From Enterobacteriaceae bacterium RIT714 (lineage in GTDB: Bacteria > Pseudomonadota > Gammaproteobacteria > Enterobacterales > Enterobacteriaceae), in the NCBI GenBank assembly GCA_009668015.1, contig WJYB01000002.1, positions 584,894 through 648,893 on the forward strand: a stretch of 64,000 nt of DNA, read 5' to 3'. The notes under the pieces are model-generated. The model did not search any database, had not been told where the DNA came from, and saw only the letters and a list, made by a program, of their open reading frames with translations. Position 1 is the stretch's first letter. Each line of letters starts with the position of its first letter. Both the position numbers and the translations under genes were made by a program. Positions 58,497-64,000 of the stretch are shown in pieces.

Positions 58497-58778
58497 AGAT
58501 AAACAGAGGATTAGTTCTTGCCCTTTATCTATATTATTATGTCTGCTTATAATTAAGTATGATTTCATTTGTGTTAAGTTCAAAACTCACTCGCGTCTCT
58601 CCACACTTTCTGCATTAAATCATGCCGATATTGCTACCTTCTCCATGATTTTTACAAATCACATACTTTGAGATTATTCGTCCTGCCGCCGAAGATAGAT
58701 GTAGTGGTAAAATAATGCCAGCTCGATAAATACCTTTCTGGTTTTATAGCGAGCCAGTTTTAATTCAGAGGTAACATC
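58497..58778 (+). promoter_or_regulatory. acrF-yhdV intergenic region
   Basis: AT-rich sequence after the acrEF terminator. A TATAAT hexamer at 58548-58553 has only a weak -35 (TTATCT), so the yhdV promoter is not fixed. No ORF of interest. Confidence 0.45.
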
Positions 58779-59000
58779 ATGAAAAGATTCATTTGCGTCT
58801 CATTGCTCGCAGCGCTTTTGGCTGGTTGCGCACACGATTCTCCGTGTGTACCAGTGTATGACGATCAAGGTCGACTGGTTCATACCAATACTTGTATGAA
58901 AGGTACCACACAGGATAACTGGGAAACCGCAGGGGCTATCGCTGGCGGAGCAGCTGCTATTGCTGGCCTGACGCTGGGTATCGTCGCCCTCACCAAATAA
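58779..59000 (+). CDS. yhdV: Lipoprotein YhdV
   Basis: A 73-residue lipoprotein with signal peptide and lipobox LLAGC (Cys17), PVYDDQGRLVHTNTC and a glycine/alanine-rich hydrophobic C-terminus (GAIAGGAAAIAGLTLGIVAL) of the glycine-zipper type. Length equals E. coli YhdV. Function unknown. Start follows AGAGGTAAC. Confidence 0.94.
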   Translation: MKRFICVSLLAALLAGCAHDSPCVPVYDDQGRLVHTNTCMKGTTQDNWETAGAIAGGAAAIAGLTLGIVALTK

Positions 59001-59010
59001 GACTTTCCTG

Positions 59011-59039
59011 CAAAAGCGCGGCTGAACTCCGCGCTTTTG
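59011..59039 (+). terminator. Terminator of yhdV
   Basis: CAAAAGCGCGG and CCGCGCTTTTG form a perfect 11-bp stem with a 7-base loop; the T run lies in the right arm. Confidence 0.9.
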
Positions 59040-59482
59040 CTTCAAATCAGTGCAGTTTTTCTGCTCATCATTTTATAAACGCCCATTTTTATCTTCCTCC
59101 ATTTATTTAAACCCGATTCATATCACATCTTCTTTGCCATTCATTTTTAATTCTCATTTCTCTGTGTGATATTTTTCACAGATCAATAACATTAAATACC
59201 CTGCCAATATTCACGCCAGAAACCATCTCCAGAATTTAACTCACTCGTCGTCAACTTTTGCTCTGATTTGTGGCGCAGGTTCTAATTTCGCACCATTTCA
59301 GGGCGCTCGATTTATTTATCCCTGTCTACACTCAGCATTACGCGTTCAGTTATCCCCATTTTTATCCGAACGTGAAAACTGGCATCCCGTTTGCTTTACA
59401 AACGTCGGCTTATGCCACAGACAGGTAAAAGCGTTTTAAAACGACTTTCTATAACGATAAATTTCGCCACACAGGATGCATT
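59040..59482 (+). promoter_or_regulatory. yhdV-yhdW intergenic region
   Basis: About 440 gene-free, AT-rich bases before the amino-acid transporter operon. It contains a perfect CRP consensus palindrome, listed separately. The yhdW -10/-35 elements were not assigned. No ORF of interest. Confidence 0.55.
59165..59180. promoter_or_regulatory. CRP site upstream of yhdW operon
   Basis: TGTGATATTTTTCACA matches all ten specified bases of TGTGA-N6-TCACA; one further flanking pair is also symmetric. It is 303 bases before the yhdW start codon and 165 after the yhdV stop, so a long 5' leader or an upstream promoter is implied. Confidence 0.7.
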
Positions 59483-60508
59483 ATGAAAAAAACGATGATA
59501 GCCAGCCTGGCCGCCGCGGGCATGTTGTTTGCGGTAGCGGGTCAAGCACATGCGGGCGCAACTCTGGATGCCGTGAAAAAGAAAGGCTTTGTACAATGCG
59601 GTATTAGCGATGGGTTGCCAGGCTTCTCTTATGCAGATGCCGACGGGAAATTTACCGGCATTGATGTTGATGTTTGTCGTGGCGTTGCCGCAGCCCTCTT
59701 TGGAGATGATACTAAAGTCAAATATACCCCTCTGACGGCCAAAGAACGCTTTACCGCCTTACAATCCGGCGAAGTTGATATGCTTTCCCGTAACACAACC
59801 TGGACCTCTTCTCGCGATGCAGGCATGGGGATGTCCTTTACTGGCGTAACTTATTATGACGGCATCGGCTTCCTGACCCATAATAAAGCCGGGCTGAAAA
59901 GTGCAAAAGAACTCGACGGGGCGACGGTTTGTATCCAGGCAGGTACGGATACCGAATTGAACGTTGCCGACTATTTTAAAGCAAACAAAATGAAATACAC
60001 CCCGGTGACTTTCGATCGCTCTGACGAATCGGCAAAAGCACTGGAGTCAGGCCGTTGCGATACGCTGGCTTCTGACCAATCGCAACTCTACGCTCTGCGC
60101 ATCAAACTCAGTAACCCAGCCGAATGGATCGTTCTGCCAGAAGTTATCTCTAAAGAACCGCTTGGCCCGGTCGTGCGTCGTGGCGATGAAGACTGGTTCT
60201 CTATTGTTCGCTGGACCTTATTTGCCATGCTGAACGCCGAAGAGATGGGGATCAGCTCTAAAAATGTCGACGAAAAAGCGGCTAATCCTTCCACTCCGGA
60301 TATGGCACACCTTTTGGGTAAAGAAGGTGACTACGGCAAAGACCTGAAGCTTGATAACAAGTGGGCTTATAACATCATCAAACACGTTGGGAACTACGCC
60401 GAAATCTTTGAGCGTAACGTCGGTTCGGAAAGCCCGCTGAAGATTAAACGTGGCCAGAACAATCTCTGGAATAACGGCGGTATTCAGTACGCCCCGCCAG
60501 TGCGCTAA
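59483..60508 (+). CDS. yhdW: General L-amino acid ABC transporter, substrate-binding protein (YhdW/AapJ)
   Basis: The periplasmic receptor of an AapJQMP-type transporter for polar and acidic amino acids. The 341-residue precursor has a signal peptide cut after residue 24 (AHA|GATL) and SBP family 3 sequence (GKFTGIDVDVCRGVAAALFG, ALQSGEVDMLSRNTTWTSSR). It is intact here; in E. coli K-12 yhdW is annotated as a pseudogene, as I recall. The start follows AGGA. yhdX is 69 bases downstream. Confidence 0.92.
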   Translation: MKKTMIASLAAAGMLFAVAGQAHAGATLDAVKKKGFVQCGISDGLPGFSYADADGKFTGIDVDVCRGVAAALFGDDTKVKYTPLTAKERFTALQSGEVDMLSRNTTWTSSRDAGMGMSFTGVTYYDGIGFLTHNKAGLKSAKELDGATVCIQAGTDTELNVADYFKANKMKYTPVTFDRSDESAKALESGRCDTLASDQSQLYALRIKLSNPAEWIVLPEVISKEPLGPVVRRGDEDWFSIVRWTLFAMLNAEEMGISSKNVDEKAANPSTPDMAHLLGKEGDYGKDLKLDNKWAYNIIKHVGNYAEIFERNVGSESPLKIKRGQNNLWNNGGIQYAPPVR

Positions 60509-60577
60509 GCATTTTAGCTGTAACGGGCACTGCATCAGCAGTGCCCAGTCCAGAGTCATGGTTACCGAGGTTTCTCT

Positions 60578-61759
60578 ATGTCCCATCGCCGCTTACCCGT
60601 AAAAGGAAAACTTTCCTTTTCTCACCCCGCGGTCCGCGCCTGGCTATTTCAAATTATCGCCATTGTCGCCGTCGTGGTTGTTGCGGTTTATTTAATACAC
60701 AACACCGTGACTAACCTGAGCAATCGCGGTATTACGTCAGGCTTTGCATTCCTGGATCGCAGTGCCGGTTTCGGAATTGTGCAGCATTTAATCGATTACC
60801 AGGAAGGCGATACTTATGGAAGAGTTTTCCTGGTCGGATTGCTGAATACTCTGCTGGTATCTGCATTATGTATTGTATTTGCTTCATTTCTGGGCTTTTT
60901 CCTCGGACTTGCACGACTGTCAGAAAACTGGTTATTGCGTAAACTTTCCACGATCTATATCGAGACATTTCGCAATATTCCCCCACTCCTGCAGATCTTC
61001 TTTTGGTATTTCGCCGTACTGCGTAATCTGCCAGGACCCCGCCAGGCAGTAGATGCTTTTGATCTTTTTTTCCTGAGTAACCGTGGCTTGTACATCCCCT
61101 CTCCTCAGGCTGGTGAAGGAATGTATGCGTTTATCGCAGCCATTATTATCGCTTTCGCAATCGCCGTTGGGCTATTCCGCTATAACCGTGCGCACCAGAT
61201 CAAAACCGGTCAAATTCGCAGAACATGGCCGTTCGTGACGATACTGATTATTGGGTTGCCGCTAGCTGCGCAATGGATATTTGGCGCAGCACTACACTGG
61301 GATATCCCACAATTACGCGGATTTAACTTCCGCGGGGGAATGGTTTTGATTCCCGAACTGGCCGCGTTGACCCTGGCCTTGTCTATTTATACTTCTGCGT
61401 TTATCGCTGAAATTATTCGCTCCGGTATTCAGGCTGTTCCCTATGGCCAGCATGAAGCCGCGCGTTCGCTCGGTTTACCCAATCCGGTGACACTGCGACA
61501 GGTGATTATTCCCCAGGCCATGCGTGTGATCATCCCGCCGCTGACCAGTCAGTATCTCAACATTGCCAAGAACTCCTCGCTGGCTGCCGCAATTGGTTAT
61601 CCCGACATGGTGTCGCTGTTCGCCGGAACAGTACTTAACCAGACCGGGCAAGCGATTGAGACTATCGCCATCACAATGTCGGTTTATCTGCTGATCAGTC
61701 TGGGTATCTCGCTATTAATGAATATTTATAACCGTCGCATCGCACTGGTTGAGCGCTAA
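60578..61759 (+). CDS. yhdX: Amino acid ABC transporter permease YhdX
   Basis: An inner-membrane permease of the His/Glu/Gln family (AapQ type). The 393-residue protein has about eight hydrophobic helices and the EAA loop EAARSLGLPNPVTLRQVIIP, which contacts the ATPase. Length equals E. coli YhdX. Its stop is 6 bases before yhdY. Confidence 0.94.
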   Translation: MSHRRLPVKGKLSFSHPAVRAWLFQIIAIVAVVVVAVYLIHNTVTNLSNRGITSGFAFLDRSAGFGIVQHLIDYQEGDTYGRVFLVGLLNTLLVSALCIVFASFLGFFLGLARLSENWLLRKLSTIYIETFRNIPPLLQIFFWYFAVLRNLPGPRQAVDAFDLFFLSNRGLYIPSPQAGEGMYAFIAAIIIAFAIAVGLFRYNRAHQIKTGQIRRTWPFVTILIIGLPLAAQWIFGAALHWDIPQLRGFNFRGGMVLIPELAALTLALSIYTSAFIAEIIRSGIQAVPYGQHEAARSLGLPNPVTLRQVIIPQAMRVIIPPLTSQYLNIAKNSSLAAAIGYPDMVSLFAGTVLNQTGQAIETIAITMSVYLLISLGISLLMNIYNRRIALVER

Positions 61760-61765
61760 GGAACC

Positions 61766-62872
61766 ATGATGACAAAAGCCGTATTGTCTCACGCCCCGCG
61801 TCCGTCCAGCGCTGGAGGCTCGCGTTTTATCACCTGGGCTCGCAAAAACCTGTTCTCCTCCTGGAGTAACAGTCTTCTGACTATCTTCTGCTTGTGGTTA
61901 ATGTGGGAGCTAATCCCGCCGCTATTGAACTGGGCTTTTCTGCAGGCAAACTGGACAGGCTCGACACGCGCTGACTGCACCAAAGCAGGAGCGTGTTGGG
62001 TGTTTATTCATCAACGTTTTGGCCAGTTTATGTATGGCCTGTATCCACACGATCAGCGCTGGCGCATTAATCTGGCGCTGGTTATTGGTCTACTGTCGAT
62101 CGCACCGATGTTCTTTAAAAGCCTGCCGCATCGTGGTCGCTACATTGCCTGCTGGGCAGTGGCGTATCCGCTGATTGTCTGGCTGTTGCTGTATGGGGGA
62201 ATACTGGGGCTGGAGCGTGTTGAAACACGCCAGTGGGGTGGGCTGACGTTAACACTGATCATCGCTTCTGTGGGCATAGCCGGAGCGCTGCCGTTGGGGA
62301 TTTTGCTGGCACTTGGTCGTCGTTCAACTATGCCAGTGGTACGCATTCTGTCGGTGATTTTTATCGAGTTCTGGCGCGGTGTACCGCTGATTACCGTTCT
62401 GTTTATGTCCTCGGTGATGCTGCCGCTGTTTATGGCAGAAGGCACCACAATTGACAAACTGATCCGCGCCCTGGTGGGGGTCATTTTGTTCCAGTCGGCT
62501 TATGTCGCGGAAGTGGTACGAGGTGGACTTCAGGCTCTTCCGAAAGGTCAGTATGAGGCAGCCGAATCGCTGGCGCTGGGTTACTGGAAAACGCAAGGGC
62601 TGGTGATTTTGCCGCAAGCGTTGAAACTGGTCATCCCAGGGCTGGTAAACACGATAATCGCACTTTTTAAAGATACCAGCCTGGTGATCATTATCGGATT
62701 GTTCGATCTCTTCAGCAGCGTTCAACAGGCGACCGTTGATCCTGTCTGGCTTGGTATGTCAACGGAAGGCTATGTTTTTGCAGCACTTGTTTACTGGATT
62801 TTCTGTTTCAGCATGTCGCGCTACAGCCAATATCTGGAGAAGCGCTTTAACACCGGGCGTACGCCGCACTGA
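61766..62872 (+). CDS. yhdY: Amino acid ABC transporter permease YhdY
   Basis: The second permease (AapM type) of the transporter. The 368-residue protein has several membrane helices and the EAA loop [20 protein letters not shown]. Two ATG codons stand in a row at the start after AAGGAA, so the true start may be one codon later. yhdZ follows after 7 bases. Confidence 0.94.
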   Translation: MMTKAVLSHAPRPSSAGGSRFITWARKNLFSSWSNSLLTIFCLWLMWELIPPLLNWAFLQANWTGSTRADCTKAGACWVFIHQRFGQFMYGLYPHDQRWRINLALVIGLLSIAPMFFKSLPHRGRYIACWAVAYPLIVWLLLYGGILGLERVETRQWGGLTLTLIIASVGIAGALPLGILLALGRRSTMPVVRILSVIFIEFWRGVPLITVLFMSSVMLPLFMAEGTTIDKLIRALVGVILFQSAYVAEVVRGGLQALPKGQYEAAESLALGYWKTQGLVILPQALKLVIPGLVNTIIALFKDTSLVIIIGLFDLFSSVQQATVDPVWLGMSTEGYVFAALVYWIFCFSMSRYSQYLEKRFNTGRTPH

Positions 62873-62879
62873 GGAATGT

Positions 62880-63638
62880 ATGAGCAAAATAACAATGACC
62901 CCCGCCGACGCGATGATTACGCTGGAAAATGTCAATAAATGGTATGGGCAGTTTCACGTACTAAAAGATATCAATTTAAAGGTCAAACAGGGTGAGCGCA
63001 TCGTCCTGTGCGGGCCATCAGGTTCAGGAAAATCGACAACCATCCGTTGCATAAACCATCTTGAGGAACATCAGCAAGGGCGCATTGTCGTCGATGGAAT
63101 CGAGCTGGATGAAGATATTCGCAATATCGAAAGGGTTCGTCAGGAAGTCGGTATGGTATTTCAGCACTTTAATTTGTTCCCGCATCTGACGGTATTGCAA
63201 AACTGCACGCTGGCACCAATCTGGGTGAGAAAAATGCCGAAGAAGGAAGCGGAAGCACTCGCAATGCATTATCTGGAGCGCGTGCGTATTGCAGAACATG
63301 CTCATAAGTTTCCAGGACAAATATCAGGGGGACAACAACAGCGTGTGGCAATCGCTCGTTCCCTGTGTATGAAACCCAAAATTATGCTGTTCGATGAACC
63401 GACTTCAGCCCTCGATCCTGAGATGGTTAAAGAAGTATTGGATACAATGATTGGCCTGGCCCAGTCAGGCATGACAATGCTCTGTGTAACACATGAGATG
63501 GGATTTGCGAGAACGGTAGCGGACAGGGTGATCTTTATGGATCGCGGTGAAATTGTGGAGCAAGCTCCTCCGGAGGAGTTCTTTGCAAACCCTAAATCTG
63601 AACGCACACGCGCATTTTTATCGCAGGTCATTCATTAA
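62880..63638 (+). CDS. yhdZ: Amino acid ABC transporter ATP-binding protein YhdZ
   Basis: The ATPase (AapP type) driving the YhdWXYZ importer. The 252-residue protein has Walker A (GPSGSGKST), the Q-loop ([11 protein letters not shown]), the signature [15 protein letters not shown], Walker B ([14 protein letters not shown]) and the switch His (VTHEMG). I chose [11 protein letters not shown] after GAGGAA; an upstream in-frame ATG 48 codons earlier overlaps yhdY and is rejected. Length equals E. coli YhdZ. Confidence 0.96.
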   Translation: MSKITMTPADAMITLENVNKWYGQFHVLKDINLKVKQGERIVLCGPSGSGKSTTIRCINHLEEHQQGRIVVDGIELDEDIRNIERVRQEVGMVFQHFNLFPHLTVLQNCTLAPIWVRKMPKKEAEALAMHYLERVRIAEHAHKFPGQISGGQQQRVAIARSLCMKPKIMLFDEPTSALDPEMVKEVLDTMIGLAQSGMTMLCVTHEMGFARTVADRVIFMDRGEIVEQAPPEEFFANPKSERTRAFLSQVIH

Positions 63639-63645
63639 TAACGCT

Positions 63646-63671
63646 GCCTGGCATCGATTTGATTGCCAGGC
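63646..63671. terminator. Hairpin after yhdZ
   Basis: GCCTGGCA and TGCCAGGC form a perfect 8-bp stem with a 10-base loop, 8 bases past the yhdZ stop. No T run follows; the rrn terminator just beyond can serve both convergent transcripts. Confidence 0.55.
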
Positions 63672-63717
63672 AAGTCACTTAAAGACGCAAATTTTTCAAA
63701 TCATCCTGTGCCGAAAC

Positions 63718-63750
63718 GCAAAAAGGCCATCCTTTCGGATGGCCTTTTCA
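63718..63750. terminator. rrn operon terminator
   Basis: AAAAGGCCATCC and GGATGGCCTTTT form a perfect 12-bp stem with a TTTC loop. On the minus strand it is followed by further T residues and GCGTTTC, as in E. coli rrn T1-type terminators. On the plus strand it also ends in T residues. Confidence 0.94.
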
Positions 63751-63758
63751 CTTAATTG

Positions 63759-63878
63759 ATGTCTGGCAGTTCCCTACTCTCACATGGGGAGACCCCACAC
63801 TACCATCGGCGCTACGGCGTTTCACTTCTGAGTTCGGCATGGGGTCAGGTGGGACCACCGCGCTAAAGCCGCCAGACA
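63759..63878 (-). rRNA. rrf: 5S ribosomal RNA (rrfF-like)
   Basis: 120 bases on the minus strand begin TGTCTGGCGGCTTTAGCGCG and end GTAGGGAACTGCCAGACAT, with the conserved core CCCATGCCGAACTCAGAAG. The ends pair (TGTCTGGC with GCCAGACA). The tRNA-Thr gene upstream shows it is the second, distal 5S gene of an rrnD-type operon. Confidence 0.97.
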
Positions 63879-63918
63879 AATTCTTTTACTTTTGCCGAAC
63901 TTCAACCTACGTATTAAG

Positions 63919-63994
63919 TGGTGCTGATACCCAGAGTCGAACTGGGGACCTCACCCTTACCAAGGGTGCGCTCTACCAACTGAGCCATATCAGC
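63919..63994 (-). tRNA. thrV: tRNA-Thr (anticodon GGU)
   Basis: 76 bases on the minus strand begin GCTGATATGGCTCAGTTGGT and end GTATCAGCACCA, with CCA encoded. The acceptor arm pairs, the anticodon loop is TTGGTAA (GGU, threonine) and the T loop is GTTCGACTC. The 5S gene is 40 bases downstream, the E. coli rrnD arrangement (thrV-rrfF). Confidence 0.98.
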
Positions 63995-64000
63995 ACGCTA

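Overview
This window is a stretch of enterobacterial chromosome. Its gene order follows the Escherichia coli K-12 segment from yhcC-gltBD through nan, ssp, rpsI-rplM, deg, mdh-argR, aae, mre, csrD, accBC, panF-prmA, dusB-fis and acrEF to the yhdWXYZ transporter and the distal end of an rrnD-type ribosomal operon. Several proteins, Fis for example, look essentially identical to the E. coli ones. The differences from K-12 (msrPQ and aroQ between acuI and accB, a gabD-like dehydrogenase beside aaeB, a carbonic anhydrase before dusB, a compact nanATKQ operon, an ERIC element) fit the Enterobacter/Lelliottia/Klebsiella side of the family. The genus is not fixed by anything I can see, and statements about K-12 are from memory. 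I see no phage, transposase, integron, plasmid gene or CRISPR array.

Layout. 1-6.8 kb: 5' end of yhcC, a long regulatory region with tandem ARG boxes, then gltBD (glutamate synthase). 6.8-11.5 kb: sialic acid catabolism, nanA-nanT-nanK-nanQ on the minus strand with divergently read NanR operator repeats and nanR; nanE is absent. 11.5-15.3 kb (minus): sspAB, rplM-rpsI, zapE. 15.4-18.5 kb (plus): zapG, degQ, degS. 18.6-21.8 kb: mdh, argR with ARG boxes, two tandem YhcN-family periplasmic proteins, yhcO. 21.8-26.5 kb (minus): an aldehyde dehydrogenase and the aaeXAB efflux system, with aaeR divergent. 27.6-40.0 kb (minus): tldD, yhdP, rng, maf, mreD, mreC, mreB and csrD, with an ERIC repeat between mreB and csrD. 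40.2-50.6 kb (plus): acuI, msrPQ, aroQ-accB-accC, yhdT-panF-prmA, an alpha-carbonic anhydrase, dusB-fis. 50.7-58.5 kb: yhdU, a MHYT-GGDEF-EAL c-di-GMP protein, acrS and acrEF. 58.8-63.6 kb (plus): yhdV and a complete polar amino-acid ABC transporter (yhdWXYZ). 63.7-64 kb (minus): terminator, 5S rRNA and tRNA-Thr(GGU).

How the parts work together. Nitrogen and amino-acid supply recurs: glutamate synthase with ArgR sites, argR with its own sites, and the amino-acid importer with a CRP site. Envelope upkeep is a second theme: DegQ/DegS, AaeXAB, AcrEF, YhdP, MsrPQ, MreBCD and ZapE/ZapG. I did not find an obviously new multi-gene system. The least explained signals are small: an Arg-rich 29-codon ORF that ends one base before gltB, a perfect 12-bp hairpin covering the msrP ribosome binding site, the nan operon without nanE, and the accessory genes placed between otherwise conserved neighbours.
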